Part shown: piece by piece, positions 49,282-60,396 of the stretch
Layout: each line of letters starts with the position of its first letter
How positions within the stretch are numbered: the first letter of the stretch is position 1
Source of the DNA: Octadecabacter antarcticus 307
GTDB lineage: Bacteria > Pseudomonadota > Alphaproteobacteria > Rhodobacterales > Rhodobacteraceae
Assembly: GCF_000155675.2 (NCBI RefSeq)
Contig: NC_020911.1
Location: 3,896,501-3,960,500 of the forward strand
Direction: 5' to 3'
DNA: 64,000 nt
Position numbers and translations under genes: made by a program
The notes under the pieces: generated by a model
Database searches by the model: none
What the model was told of the DNA's origin: nothing
The model's input: the letters and a program-made list of their open reading frames with translations, nothing else

Positions 49282-51553
49282 CCATCCGTACTGAAAAGCG
49301 CACTTGCCCCATCACAGGTTCCGGCCAAATGATACGGAATTCGTCATCATCAGCGCCTTGGCTCGGGCTCACGTAGGGGTTGGCGAACACCACATCGTTT
49401 GCCGCGTTTCGAACAGCAAAGATTGGCACAAGTGCGTCAATCGTTCGCGCATGGCCGCCGAAGGGCAGATACTTTTCTGTGTCCACAGTCCACGTCGCAT
49501 CAGGCGAATTCTGGACATGCACATCAATGTGCGGATTGCGCGTCGGCTGATCGACCCCGTTGAACGCATTTCCCTCAAAGACAATGTTGCGCATCCGGTT
49601 TTGATCCAGATCGGCATATGTCGTGTCGATCATTTCGACCCGTTCAATAGTGCCGCTGAATGTGCGGAAAATATTGCCCTGCACATTCAGCCCGTTGATA
49701 TAGTGCCCCACTCCGTAGGGTTTGATCACGATCCAACGATAGGAGGCCTGCACATCAATCGCGAGGAACACATTTCCCGTAATCGACAAACCGCCAAACG
49801 AATAGCCCGACACATTCGGCGTGGAGTCATGCTCGTCCGTCCATTCAATGAAGTTATTGTCGATATAATTACCTATCACTGTGGATGCACAATTCGGTTT
49901 GGTCAGGATCAGCCCCCCCAAACGCACGCCAGCAGACTGATCGTCGCCGTTAAACCAGTGATTGTTGGCGATGATGTTTTGCCCACCATTCATCACCCCG
50001 AAATGCCGGAACCGCGCCGAGCGGTTATTACGAATTTTTACGTCGTTTGCGTTCGAATTATAGCACAAGGACTTGCGTAGTTGCGTCGGAATACTGGATT
50101 CATCAGATTCAAATTTACAGCGGTCGATGACCATGCCCTGACAGCCATCCCCCGGGGATGATACGCCGCGGTCCTTGGGGCGATTAAACTGGCAATCGTG
50201 AATCTGGAACAATAGCCCCTGCGGTGCCAGCAAAATTGCGCTGCAAATACCGTCACACCGCAGTTCAACCTGATCCAACACAAAGTCTGAAATCTTCTCA
50301 AAGCCACTGAAGTCCAACAGATACTTGAACCGCGTAAAGGTGAATTCCTGCGTACCCTCGGCGTCAAACAACTGCTGGCTTAGCGTGATCTGCGACGCCG
50401 CAATATCGACACTGCGCACATAAACTTCGCGCCCCACGCCGTTGCCCGTCACCAGTGATCCCACCTGAATAGCCGCAATATCGGCGACGTTGCTTAGCCG
50501 CACAGAACTTGCGGCATTGTACGTCGCCTGGGCCACAACGACATCATCATCCCACGCAGGGCCAGCAATGGGTTGCAACTGACCGTTGCGAATGGCGCGG
50601 CGTGTGGCAAAGCTGGTGCGGTTGTTCACTGCCGCCTGCATATCGATCGGCTCGGACAGCGAAATGCGCCGCCCACCAAGATCTAGCGATTCATGATCCG
50701 AAAAGTTCAACAGCGCTTGAAACGCTTTTTTGAACGCCAATTCTTCATCGCCAAAGGCATCGACGTAGGTGGGAAAGTCAAAATTCTTCTGGAAGATCAA
50801 GCGATGTTCTTCACCCATTGTCACCGTGCCCTCGAACCGCACTTGGCTTTGAAACGTGACTGACCCACCCAAGAAATAGGTGCCCGCCGTGACCAAAACC
50901 TCGCGCCCGTCAGCGTCACTATCGGCCTGCTCAAAGGCTGCGGAATCATCCGTTACCCCGTCGCCAATCGCGCCGTAATCGCGCACATCCACAATGCCCA
51001 GCATGTCGCGCAAAAACGCCCCTGTGACGTCTTCAATCACCAGATCGTCAATCCGCACGACGCCGCCGTTGGGTCCGGTCAAATCCAGCCCGATGTGGCC
51101 ATAGTTGGCATTCGTCCAGACCATGTCCACGCCGTTGCGCTGACCAGTGCCGATGATGGCTGAAACCTCGACCACCTCGCCGTAGCCGTTGATGGACACA
51201 CTTGGCCCGACGTTCACCACGCCGTTCAGTTGCCCGCCGCCTGCGTTGCCAGCCCACGCCGCGATGCGCACGTCGGGCAGTGCACCTGCCACGCATTTCA
51301 CCCGCGCCGTAACGCGCAGATAACACCCTGGCAGAAGGGTGGTTTCACCCATATAGCGCAGCTTTGTTACGCTTTGGGTTTTCACAATCTCAAGGCAACC
51401 GGAAAAATCCTGATCCGCTGGCACAGATGCCCCGTTGCCAGAACCGTCGTATGTGTCTGACCCTGGCGTGCCATCGCCGCTTGACCAGACATCCAGACCA
51501 TCAGCAAAAGGTGGCGGTGTCAGCACCAACCCATCGGTAATTACCTTGTTCAT
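49268..51553 (-). CDS. Large right-handed beta-helix (pectate lyase/GH28-like) protein
   Basis: 761 residues from the ATG at 51553. An N-terminal carbohydrate-binding-like domain (GLDVWSSGDGTPGSDTY) comes first. The Pectate_lyase_3 start VRDYGAIGDGVTDDSAAFEQA lies near residue 190, followed by beta-helix turns with NxI-type asparagine ladders (ITGNVFLA, VQGNIF, IVFEGNAFNG). There is no Sec signal peptide, so it may leave through type I or another route, or be a phage/GTA-type appendage protein. The catalytic residues of polygalacturonases are not evident. Confidence 0.75.
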   Translation of the reverse strand: MNKVITDGLVLTPPPFADGLDVWSSGDGTPGSDTYDGSGNGASVPADQDFSGCLEIVKTQSVTKLRYMGETTLLPGCYLRVTARVKCVAGALPDVRIAAWAGNAGGGQLNGVVNVGPSVSINGYGEVVEVSAIIGTGQRNGVDMVWTNANYGHIGLDLTGPNGGVVRIDDLVIEDVTGAFLRDMLGIVDVRDYGAIGDGVTDDSAAFEQADSDADGREVLVTAGTYFLGGSVTFQSQVRFEGTVTMGEEHRLIFQKNFDFPTYVDAFGDEELAFKKAFQALLNFSDHESLDLGGRRISLSEPIDMQAAVNNRTSFATRRAIRNGQLQPIAGPAWDDDVVVAQATYNAASSVRLSNVADIAAIQVGSLVTGNGVGREVYVRSVDIAASQITLSQQLFDAEGTQEFTFTRFKYLLDFSGFEKISDFVLDQVELRCDGICSAILLAPQGLLFQIHDCQFNRPKDRGVSSPGDGCQGMVIDRCKFESDESSIPTQLRKSLCYNSNANDVKIRNNRSARFRHFGVMNGGQNIIANNHWFNGDDQSAGVRLGGLILTKPNCASTVIGNYIDNNFIEWTDEHDSTPNVSGYSFGGLSITGNVFLAIDVQASYRWIVIKPYGVGHYINGLNVQGNIFRTFSGTIERVEMIDTTYADLDQNRMRNIVFEGNAFNGVDQPTRNPHIDVHVQNSPDATWTVDTEKYLPFGGHARTIDALVPIFAVRNAANDVVFANPYVSPSQGADDDEFRIIWPEPVMGQVRFSVRMDNPA

Positions 51554-51709
51554 ATGAAAACCCCTCATAGCGGGCAGACAGTCTGCCCCATCAAAATCCA
51601 GAACCGCAGCGCAAATGGGCGCACGGATCACCGGCTCAAAGAGGTAATTGTTTGGGGTAAATGACGTCTGACAGCACCGTGACGATGCCCCCCCCGACAG
51701 CGCAACAGG

Positions 51710-52111
51710 TTAGGAAAAAACCTCCGGCGCGGGGATCACTTGGACCGAATTAATCTGCCACCCGTTCGGGGTCTCAATCATTTGATAATCAAGAATATAG
51801 AACAATCCACCCGGCCCTTGGACCTGAACTTCTTGGCGGGTGCGGCTTTGAAATTCCGTACGGTCCAAAAACTGCACATCCGAATTGTCCCAAACCATTG
51901 GATAGCCAGTGCGCACCATCAAGCCGAAGTTTTCGGGCGTGCCGAACATGCCTTGGATCATCGGGCTCGCGTATTCCCACGCTTGCGCCACATCACGATC
52001 AACAAAGGCCTGCAACTGGCTGGTGATTACATCTTCGATGCTGGCGTCTTGCGCCTGCGCCCCGGTTCCAAGAACAACAAGTGCGGCAACAATCTTAACG
52101 GTTCGAAACAT
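51710..52111 (-). CDS. Secreted DUF4864 protein
   Basis: 133 residues. A signal peptide ends at GTGAQAQ. The mature NTF2-like domain (VITSQLQAFVDRDVAQAWEYASP, MIQGMFGTPENFG) matches DUF4864, which is common in Rhodobacterales. The function is unknown, presumably periplasmic. Confidence 0.78.
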   Translation of the reverse strand: MFRTVKIVAALVVLGTGAQAQDASIEDVITSQLQAFVDRDVAQAWEYASPMIQGMFGTPENFGLMVRTGYPMVWDNSDVQFLDRTEFQSRTRQEVQVQGPGGLFYILDYQMIETPNGWQINSVQVIPAPEVFS

Positions 52112-52167
52112 GGCAAATTCCCTTATGGTTATGCATCAACGGTAAGCCGCAAGGGGTCTGTGTCAAA

Positions 52168-53817
52168 TCACGTCTTCGATTTTACCAACTCACCGGCCAA
52201 GCCCGCTTCAATCAACGCGATGGAGTCTTCCAAGCCATACAGTGCGATAAACCCACCAAAACGTGGTCCCTGTTTTGCGCCCAGCAGCACTTCGTACAGA
52301 CACGAGAACCACGCCCGCAGCGGATCAAACCCATGAACTTTACCCACCGCAAATACGATGGATTGCAAGAATTCGTCATCGCTCCAATTGACCTTAGGTA
52401 ATGGCATATCCTTGCCCTCTTGCGCATTCTTTTGCGCAATCACCGCCAACGCCGCTTCGCCCGATTTTAACGCCAGGACCAAAGCCGTAAGCGCTGCGCG
52501 TTCTTGATCATCGGCCAAACGGAACACCTTTTGCGGCTCAACGAAGTCCATGTAGTATCGCACTGCAAAGCCCGCCGCAGCATCTAGATCAGGGTTCGAT
52601 TCGGGCGACGCACCGGGTGCATAGCGCTGAATGAAGCCCCATAATTTGTCCTTATCTGTCGCTTGCGAAACTGACGCGAGATTCAGCAGCATCGAAAACG
52701 GCACAACCATGCTTGATGTCGGGACGTCCGCGCCATGAATATGAAACACCGGATTGTTCAGCTTAGCCGCATCATCCTGACCCGGATACGCGCGCAACTG
52801 CTGGTGATATTCATCAACCGCCTTGGGAATCACATCAAAATGCATCCGCTTGGCGGTCTTCGGCTTGAGGTACATGAAATACGACAGGCTTTCCGTGCTG
52901 GCATAGGTCAGCCAGTCGTCAATCGACACACCATTACCGGACGTCTTTGAAATCTTGTGGCCTTGATCATCGAGGAACAGTTCATAGCTGAAATGCTCCG
53001 GCTTTTTGCCGCCTAAAATTTCACAAATACGGTCATAGATCGGCGTGTTGGTGGAATGGTCTTTTCCATACATCTCAAAATCAACGCCCAGCGCTGCCCA
53101 GCGCGCGCCGAAATCTGGCTTCCACTGTAGCTTCACGTTGCCGCCTGTCACGGGCACGGTCCATTCGCGGCCAGTCTCGTCGTCAAACGTCACGGTGCCT
53201 TCCTTTGCGTCCACATGCTTCATCGGAACATACATCACGCGGCCCGTTTCAGGGTGCATCGGCAGAAAGATCGAATAGGTCTCACGGCGTTCATCACGAA
53301 GGCTCTTCAGCATCACCGCCATCACGTCGTCATAGCGTTCCACAGCGCGCAACAGGATCTCATCAAACGTGCCGGACTCGTAATATTCCTTGCCAGAAAT
53401 GAACTCGTATTCAAACCCGAACGTGTCCAAAAACCGGCGCAGCATGGCGTTGTTATGGTGGCCAAAGCTTTCAAATTCGCCAAACGGGTCCGGCACCGAT
53501 GTCAGCGGCAACTGCATATATTGCGCAAGCAGTTCAGGATTGGGCACATTGCTCGGCACTTTGCGCATGCCGTCCAGATCGTCCGAAAAACATATCAGCC
53601 GTGTCGGGATATCTGAAATCACCTGAAACGCACGGCGCACCATTGTTGTACGGCTGACCTCCCCAAACGTGCCGATATGGGGTAGACCGGACGGGCCATA
53701 GCCCGTTTCAAACAATACATGATCCTTGCCCGACGCCTCGATGCGCTTGAGCAGCCTGCGCGCTTCTTCAAAAGGCCAAGCCTTGGACGTCATTGCCGCC
53801 GCGCGCAAATTGCTCAT
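52168..53817 (-). CDS. lysS: Lysyl-tRNA synthetase, class I
   Basis: 549 residues. The HIGH-type motif is [14 protein letters not shown] and the KMSKS-type motif is [10 protein letters not shown], both typical of the archaeal-like class I LysRS used by most alphaproteobacteria. It attaches lysine to tRNA-Lys. The longer open frame (27 codons more) is not needed. The start MSNLRAAAM at 53817 is preferred. Confidence 0.93.
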   Translation of the reverse strand: MSNLRAAAMTSKAWPFEEARRLLKRIEASGKDHVLFETGYGPSGLPHIGTFGEVSRTTMVRRAFQVISDIPTRLICFSDDLDGMRKVPSNVPNPELLAQYMQLPLTSVPDPFGEFESFGHHNNAMLRRFLDTFGFEYEFISGKEYYESGTFDEILLRAVERYDDVMAVMLKSLRDERRETYSIFLPMHPETGRVMYVPMKHVDAKEGTVTFDDETGREWTVPVTGGNVKLQWKPDFGARWAALGVDFEMYGKDHSTNTPIYDRICEILGGKKPEHFSYELFLDDQGHKISKTSGNGVSIDDWLTYASTESLSYFMYLKPKTAKRMHFDVIPKAVDEYHQQLRAYPGQDDAAKLNNPVFHIHGADVPTSSMVVPFSMLLNLASVSQATDKDKLWGFIQRYAPGASPESNPDLDAAAGFAVRYYMDFVEPQKVFRLADDQERAALTALVLALKSGEAALAVIAQKNAQEGKDMPLPKVNWSDDEFLQSIVFAVGKVHGFDPLRAWFSCLYEVLLGAKQGPRFGGFIALYGLEDSIALIEAGLAGELVKSKT

Positions 53818-54005
53818 GGGTTTTATCCGTTCAAAATGGCCCGGACCCCAACGGTCCAAGCGCCTGCGCGTCCTATGCCACACAGCACAAAGGGTCAATA
53901 AATCAAAGCGCCCACCACATCATACAAGCGTAATACCACCTGTAACCTGTTGATTTTTTTGCGCTCACTCCATAGGTGTTTACCATTAGAAAAGGAGCCA
54001 CGCGC

Positions 54006-54425
54006 ATGTCCGAAACCCCTTCTTTGACCGCACAAGACGCGCTTTGCGCCCTGATGATTGCCGTCTCCGCAAGTGACGAAGAAATTCGTACCGCCGAACT
54101 GGTGAAAATTACCAACATCATCAACAATCTGCCGGTATTCGCTGGCTACGATTCCGATCATGTGCCGCGCGTGTCCCAGACCGTGTTCGATCTGTTCGAT
54201 CAAGAAGACGGGCTTGATGCATTGTTCGGGTTGATCCGCGATGCACTTCCCGAACGCCTGTTTGAAACGGCCTACGCACTTGCCTGTGATGTGGCAGCGG
54301 CGGACGGTGAAATCGCACAATCCGAGCTGCGGATGCTCGAAGAAATGCGCTATGAATTGAACATTGACCGTTTGCACGCCGCCGCCATTGAACGCGGGGC
54401 GCGCGCACGTCACATGACGCTTTAG
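54006..54425 (+). CDS. TerB-like protein
   Basis: 139 residues. It is helical, with two acidic motifs, SASDEEIRTAELVKI and AADGEIAQSELRML, the TerB metal-binding pattern. AAAAGGAG is seven bases before the ATG at 54006. It overlaps convergently with dacB by four bases. Single TerB proteins are common in alphaproteobacteria, and a role in tellurite resistance is not implied. Confidence 0.8.
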   Translation: MSETPSLTAQDALCALMIAVSASDEEIRTAELVKITNIINNLPVFAGYDSDHVPRVSQTVFDLFDQEDGLDALFGLIRDALPERLFETAYALACDVAAADGEIAQSELRMLEEMRYELNIDRLHAAAIERGARARHMTL

Positions 54426-55999
54426 TCCGTTACGATCACTTGATCGGTTGTGTCTTCCAGAACGTCATTGCGATACACCAGCCCCCAACGTTGCAACAAT
54501 TTCTGCTGCAACCGTTTGGCACGGCGGTTCCACGCGATGGCCCCCTCAGGGACTTCATCGCCAGTCGCTTTGCCCCGCTCCCGACGATCCAAATCCGCCG
54601 CAAAAATCGTGAATACCAAATCGGACCCTTCGGCCGTTTCGATATAGCCAGCTAAGGCACTGACAAAATTTAGCGTGCCGGTTTTGGCCCTGACTTCGAT
54701 GGGATAGTCCTCAAGGCGGTTGTTGTCCTGATCCGTCATCGCGATACGCCGCATGATCGGGCGCAGCGGGCCATCCGGCCCCACGGCCAGCAACAGTTTG
54801 ACCATATCACCGCCGCTGACGCGGTTTGCGTCGCTTAACCCCGAATGATCGGCAAAATCGCACTCAACCCCGTATTTCCGGCCAATCCAACGGGTCATCT
54901 GCGCCGCTGACGCTTTGATATCCAGTGACGTTCTGAACTTCGACTGCGTGGCCGCCAGCCCGCAAATCTCCGCCGTAAGGTTGGTGGAATACAAAAGCAT
55001 TTCCTGCAAAATTGTGCGCAACGTAGCACTGCGATGCTGCACCAACACCGCGCGATCTTCCGGAAGATCATCAATCACTTCAGGCGCAGGCAGCGTTACG
55101 CCAGCGCCGCGCGCCAGTGTTTGAAACACGTCGCCCGCGTAAAGCGCGGGCTGGCGTACCGGCATCCGCCGCGACCCACCATTGCCAAGTGCGCTGCGTG
55201 CGACCGTCCAACTATCAGGCGCATCTGTTGCAAAAACCGGCGACCCACGGTCAACGATCCGCACTCGCGCCATACTGACCGGCGGCCCGGGATTTTCTGT
55301 GCTTGCATCCATGCTCACTTGCCAGTTGCCGCTCACCTGCTTCCATTCGAAATGCACCCGATTATAGTTTAGGTTCAGCCCGCTGACCGCCGGATTATAG
55401 CCTAGATGATCCAACTGCGACGGCTCGATCTCTTCGGCATAAGGCAGCGCCCCACGCCAACACAAAAACCGCCCCGTTACCTCAGTCACGCCAGCAGCCT
55501 TCAGCGCGTCAGCCATTTCCGCCAGATGATCGGCAGACAATGTCGGATCACCACCACCCGCCAAAATCATATCACCACGCAAAATGCCACCTTGTACGTG
55601 ACCGATGGCATATATCCGCGTTACAAACCGGAACGCCCCGCCAAGCGCGTCCAAGGCGTACAACGCTGTAACAGCTTTGGTGACACTGGCAGGCGGCAGC
55701 GCGATCCCCGCATCGATCTGCTCCAACATCTCACCTGTGTCCGCGTCAGCCAAAACACAGCCGACCGTGCCATCCAGATCGGCAGCGGCAATAATTTGTT
55801 CGATGCTTGCACGCACGCGCGGCGCAATCCGTGGGATTGGGCTGGTTTGGGGTGCAACATCCACTGTTCGGATCCGCGCGTTGGGGCGCGGTGACAACAG
55901 CGGCGCCTCAGCCAAGGCGACACCGGCGGCGCTAGATAACAAACCAGCCAAAATGGCTCTGCGTGAAAAAATGGCTCTACGTGAAAACGTCACTGACAT
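54422..55999 (-). CDS. dacB: D-alanyl-D-alanine carboxypeptidase/endopeptidase (PBP4, DacB)
   Basis: 525 residues. The signal region carries a doubled twin-arginine-like motif (SRRAIFSRRAILAGLL). The class C PBP motifs are SVTK near residue 106, STN (YSTNLTAEI) and KTG (AKTGTLNF). It trims peptidoglycan stem peptides in the periplasm. The doubled motif comes from an 18-bp direct repeat at 55951-55986. Confidence 0.93.
   Translation of the reverse strand: MSVTFSRRAIFSRRAILAGLLSSAAGVALAEAPLLSPRPNARIRTVDVAPQTSPIPRIAPRVRASIEQIIAAADLDGTVGCVLADADTGEMLEQIDAGIALPPASVTKAVTALYALDALGGAFRFVTRIYAIGHVQGGILRGDMILAGGGDPTLSADHLAEMADALKAAGVTEVTGRFLCWRGALPYAEEIEPSQLDHLGYNPAVSGLNLNYNRVHFEWKQVSGNWQVSMDASTENPGPPVSMARVRIVDRGSPVFATDAPDSWTVARSALGNGGSRRMPVRQPALYAGDVFQTLARGAGVTLPAPEVIDDLPEDRAVLVQHRSATLRTILQEMLLYSTNLTAEICGLAATQSKFRTSLDIKASAAQMTRWIGRKYGVECDFADHSGLSDANRVSGGDMVKLLLAVGPDGPLRPIMRRIAMTDQDNNRLEDYPIEVRAKTGTLNFVSALAGYIETAEGSDLVFTIFAADLDRRERGKATGDEVPEGAIAWNRRAKRLQQKLLQRWGLVYRNDVLEDTTDQVIVTD
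55951..55986. repeat. 18-bp direct repeat doubling the export motif of DacB
   Basis: Two 18-base units beginning AAATGGCTCT, differing by one base, encode SRRAIF twice in frame. Confidence 0.85.
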
Positions 56000-56008
56000 C
56001 TCAAAACC

Positions 56009-56644
56009 CTATTCACCCATCGGGCGGTCGACAACCGCACCAGATGTCCACTTGCCCGTTTCGCGGATCGCAGTCGATGACAATTGCGACATCGGCAGGT
56101 TTGCAAAGGCCCACGCAGGTGCATCCATGTACCCCAAAAGCCCCGCAGCCCGCTCGATCAGACGCTCCTCGCGGTAAATCCGCGCGGCGCGTGACATGCG
56201 CGCCGAAATCCGGTCCCCCGGTCGCGCCAAAACACCAACGGGGACGCGCGCCATAATCTCGCGCCAGTCCTGCCAGCGATGAAATTGCGTCAGATTGTCC
56301 GCACCCATTAACCAAACGAACCGGACGCCTTGATAATACTCCTGCAGAGCCGCGATCGTCTGCGCCGTGTAGTGCGTGCCGAGACGCGCTTCAATGTCCG
56401 TCACCGTCACGCTGGGATGCTGCATGACGGCCCGCGCCCGCGTGACACGATCCGAAATTGGCGCAGGACCGTGCGTTTTTAAAGGGTTAGCGGGGCTCAC
56501 CAACCACCACACACGGTCCAACCCGAACCGCACAAGCGCCGCCTTCGTGATATGCACATGTCCGGCATGGGCCGGATCAAACGATCCGCCCAGTAATCCC
56601 ACCACTTGTCCGGCGCGGGCATATGGCATCCCATCCCGTTGCAT
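56009..56644 (-). CDS. nadD: Nicotinate-nucleotide adenylyltransferase
   Basis: 211 residues. The nucleotidyltransferase motif [14 protein letters not shown] is near residue 19, with the later [13 protein letters not shown] (the ISSTxIR pattern). It makes nicotinate adenine dinucleotide for NAD synthesis. It is nine bases upstream of dacB on the same strand. The start may be MPYARAG, five codons in. Confidence 0.95.
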   Translation of the reverse strand: MQRDGMPYARAGQVVGLLGGSFDPAHAGHVHITKAALVRFGLDRVWWLVSPANPLKTHGPAPISDRVTRARAVMQHPSVTVTDIEARLGTHYTAQTIAALQEYYQGVRFVWLMGADNLTQFHRWQDWREIMARVPVGVLARPGDRISARMSRAARIYREERLIERAAGLLGYMDAPAWAFANLPMSQLSSTAIRETGKWTSGAVVDRPMGE

Positions 56645-56801
56645 ATCCCGTCCATACGCAGCCGCTTCACCAAAGGCAATTCCGCCAGATCGGCAGCGCC
56701 ATGATCATGCACCGTTCACGCGCCACTTTTTGCCAAGCCATTAACAATGAAACAACTCCTTGCCAGTAAGGTGACGTCACAATTCATGTTAAGGCAGATG
56801 C

Positions 56802-58689
56802 GTGTCCTATTTCGTCGTCACATATATAGGGCTGATCGCCGTGATACTGGTGTTGGCCCCACTGCTCTGGCAGGTCTTTCGGGAAAACGCCTTGCTACAA
56901 TCCTATGTCCACGACGCAAGACATGAGGTCGCGGCGACAATCCGGCAATCCGAACACTATCGGCTGGCCTGCGAAAATGCGTCTGACGGACTTATCCTGC
57001 AAGATATGCGCGGACGCATAATCTGGTGCAATCCGGCCTACTGCAAAATGCATTGTATGACCCCTGGAGACGTCATTGGCCGCAACCCACTGGAATTTGT
57101 CTTGCCGCCCGACAGGGCCCTCACGCCTGAAGAAATTGAAGAAACCGACTTTGATATAGATATAACTGAGGGGAGGCTGCATCTGTTCCAGAACCAAAAT
57201 GCCCTTGGGGACTTGTTTTGGATTCAACTCAGCGTGTCGTTTCACAAATCGGCTGACGGACGCGAAAGTGCAATTGCGGTGTGTCGTGACGTGACAGAGC
57301 AGATAGAACGTCAAAATCAGCTGAACGAAATCGGTCAACGCCTTGAACATGAAGCCACCCATGACGGGTTGACAGGCGTGCCCAATCGCGCGGTTTTCCA
57401 GACGTTTATCGGCGATGCCCTGCGCTCCGGTGACGGCGCTCCGGTCGGGCTTTTGCATATTGATCTGGATAGCTTCAAGGCTATAAACGATACCCATGGC
57501 CATTCTGGTGGTGACGCGGTACTTACCCCCACGGCAGACGTCATCCGTCAAAACATACGTGACGGCGACTTATTGGCCCGCGTAGGCGGTGACGAATTTG
57601 TCGTAGTCTGCCCCAACACCGCAGACTTGGCCTATTTGGACGGCTTCAGCGCACGACTGCTCCAAGCCATTTCAATGCCTTTTGAATGGTGCAACCGAAT
57701 TTTACAGATCGAGGCGAGCATCGGCGCCGCAATCTCTCGATCCGAGAATACTACGGCTGAAAGTCTGCTGGTTCAGGCTGACTTTGCACTCTATGAGGCT
57801 AAGCGCGCAGGCCGCAATCAAGTGGCGCTCTATGACCAAGCCCTGCACGATCGTAACACCTTCCAAAGCCGCCGTGCCATCGAACTTGCGGATACCATCG
57901 ACACCGGAACCATGGACTATTGGTTCCAACCAACCATGTCGATTGAGACAGGCCAGATTATCGGCATGGAAACGCTTGTACGATGGACCCATCCCGTTGA
58001 TGGCGTCATCGCCCCCGACGATTTCCTGCCGATGGTCAAAGAACTGGGGCTTTTGGGGGCATTGGATCTGTGGTCGATGACCGCTGCCCTGACCCAAAAA
58101 CAAAAGCTCAATCTCGCAGGATTCAGTGACATTGGCATAGCGTTCAACGCGTCCCCCGAATTGCTGAGCCATCCAGACTTCATCCGGCGCCTCATTTGGG
58201 GGGTTGAGGCCGCTGGCATCGACCGCGCACAGGTCATCATCGAAGTATTGGAAAACACGAATTTCGGTGACGCGTCCGAAACAGCATCACACGCCGCCAT
58301 CATCCGCGATTTGCATGAAGCCGGGTTTCAGGTTTACCTTGATGATTTCGGCGTCGGATTTGCGGGCCTGTCCCACCTTGCCAAACTCGATGTCACAGGG
58401 GTGAAAATTGATCGCGGCCTCGTAACGAATCTGTTGGGCGATGCAACCAGTCGTAAGATCGTGCGCAAAATCGTCGAACTGTCCAACGATCTTGGCCTCA
58501 ACGTTATTGCCGAAGGCGTCGAAGACCTGGCCACCGCCAAGGCTCTTCAGGCCATGGGCTGCAGCGTGATCCAAGGCTACTGGCTTTCGCCCCCCCCTGC
58601 CATCCGACGACCTGATGGACTGGGCTGCAAGATCGCCAACTTCAAGACCGCCCCATGCGCGTATAACCCCCCCCATTGCGCCGACCTGA
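56802..58689 (+). CDS. PAS-GGDEF-EAL cyclic-di-GMP protein with a C-run frameshift
   Basis: One N-terminal transmembrane segment (YFVVTYIGLIAVILVLAPLLW), then a PAS domain (GLILQDMRGRIIWCNPAYC), GGDEF domain (VGGDEFVVV) and EAL domain (ETLVRW, EVLENTNFG, YLDDFGVGFAGLSHL). Motifs for both synthesis and hydrolysis are near consensus. At a run of eight C bases (58570-58577) the frame runs on into ettA. With seven C the protein ends as SPPLPSDDLMDWAARS with a stop at 58689. The catalytic domains are complete in either case. Confidence 0.85.
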
Positions 58690-58740
58690 CCACGCGCGTA
58701 TCCACGGCACGAATATTCGCAATATCAGGGGAACAGACAC

Positions 58741-60396
58741 ATGGCCGCCTATCAATATGTTTACTTTATGGACGGTGTGTCCAAAACCTACCCCGGTGGT
58801 AAAAAGGTATTCGAAAACATCCGCCTGAACTTCCTGCCCGGCGTTAAAATAGGCGTCGTCGGCGTGAACGGCACGGGTAAATCAACCCTGATGCGGATAA
58901 TGGCCGGTCAAGACAAAGAATTTCAGGGTGAGGCATGGGCCGCAGAGGGCGCGACCGTTGGCTATCTGCCGCAGGAACCAGAACTCGACGCGACGCTAAC
59001 CGTGCGCGAAAACGTCATGCTCGGCGTGAAGGCCAAGCAGGATATTCTAAATCGCTACAATGATCTTGCGATGAACTATTCTGACGAAACAGCGGACGAA
59101 ATGGCTCAGCTTCAGGATGAGATTGACGCCCAAAACCTCTGGGACCTCGATGCGCAGATCGATGTGAGCATGGAGGCGTTGCGCTGCCCCGCCGATGATG
59201 CCGACGTCACAACACTGTCGGGCGGTGAAAAACGTCGCGTCGCCCTGTGCCAACTCCTCCTCGACGCGCCAGACATGTTGCTGTTGGACGAACCGACAAA
59301 CCACCTCGACGCCGAAACAATCGCATGGCTGCAACAGCACCTCGTTGATTATAAAGGCACAATCCTGATCGTCACCCACGATCGCTACTTCCTTGATGCA
59401 ATCACCAGCTGGATTTTGGAACTCGACCGTGGCTCGGGCGTTCCGCACGAAGGCAACTATTCCAGCTGGTTGGAAGCCAAGGCAAAACGTCTGTCCAAGG
59501 AAGCCAAGGACGACAAATCCAAGCAGCGCACGCTGGAACGCGAACTGGAATGGATGCGCCAAGGTGCCAAAGCCCGTCAGGCCAAATCCAAGGCGCGTAT
59601 TTCGGCCTATAACGACCTTGCCAATCAGTCCGAACGCGAAAAGATGGGCCGTGCGCAGATCATCATTCCCAACGGCCAACGTCTTGGTGAAAAGGTGATT
59701 GAGGTTGAAAACCTCACCAAAGCGATGGGCGACAAACTCCTGATCGAGAACCTGTCGTTTGAACTCCCGCCCGGTGGGATCGTCGGCGTCATTGGGCCAA
59801 ACGGCGCGGGTAAATCAACGCTGTTTTCCATGCTCACAGGGCAGGCCGAACCGGATTCCGGAACCGTTAGTTTTGGCGACACCGTGCAGATGTCCTACGT
59901 CGATCAATCCCGCGACGCGCTGGACGCAGATGTCACCGTCTGGGAAGAAATCACTGGCGGCGCTGAGGTCATCAAACTTGGCGACGCAGAAATGAACTCC
60001 CGCGCCTACTGCTCCGCGTTCAACTTCAAAGGCGGCGATCAGCAGAAAAAGGTCGGCATCCTGTCGGGCGGTGAACGCAACCGCGTCCACATGGCCAAGC
60101 TGTTGAAATCAGGCGGAAACGTCCTGTTACTTGACGAACCTACCAACGACCTCGACGTTGAAACCCTGCGCGCCCTCGAAGACGCCATCGTCGATTTCGC
60201 AGGCTGCGCCGTGGTCATCTCCCACGACCGCTTCTTCCTCGACCGGATTTGCACCCACATCCTCGCATTTGAAGGCGAAGCCCACGTCGAATTCTTCAAC
60301 GGCAACTTTGAGGACTACGAAGAAGACAAAAGAAAGCGCTTAGGAACTGATGCGATGGAGCCGAAGCGGATGAAGCATAAGAAATTCGTGAGATAA
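58741..60396 (+). CDS. ettA: ABC-F translation factor EttA
   Basis: 551 residues with two ABC domains. Walker A motifs are GVNGTGKST and GPNGAGKST. LSGGEKRRVALCQ and LSGGERNRVHMAK are the signature motifs, and the linker carries the basic P-site tRNA interaction helix. EttA gates the first elongation step according to the ATP/ADP ratio. The ATG is well separated from the GGDEF/EAL gene if that gene ends at 58689. Confidence 0.94.
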   Translation: MAAYQYVYFMDGVSKTYPGGKKVFENIRLNFLPGVKIGVVGVNGTGKSTLMRIMAGQDKEFQGEAWAAEGATVGYLPQEPELDATLTVRENVMLGVKAKQDILNRYNDLAMNYSDETADEMAQLQDEIDAQNLWDLDAQIDVSMEALRCPADDADVTTLSGGEKRRVALCQLLLDAPDMLLLDEPTNHLDAETIAWLQQHLVDYKGTILIVTHDRYFLDAITSWILELDRGSGVPHEGNYSSWLEAKAKRLSKEAKDDKSKQRTLERELEWMRQGAKARQAKSKARISAYNDLANQSEREKMGRAQIIIPNGQRLGEKVIEVENLTKAMGDKLLIENLSFELPPGGIVGVIGPNGAGKSTLFSMLTGQAEPDSGTVSFGDTVQMSYVDQSRDALDADVTVWEEITGGAEVIKLGDAEMNSRAYCSAFNFKGGDQQKKVGILSGGERNRVHMAKLLKSGGNVLLLDEPTNDLDVETLRALEDAIVDFAGCAVVISHDRFFLDRICTHILAFEGEAHVEFFNGNFEDYEEDKRKRLGTDAMEPKRMKHKKFVR

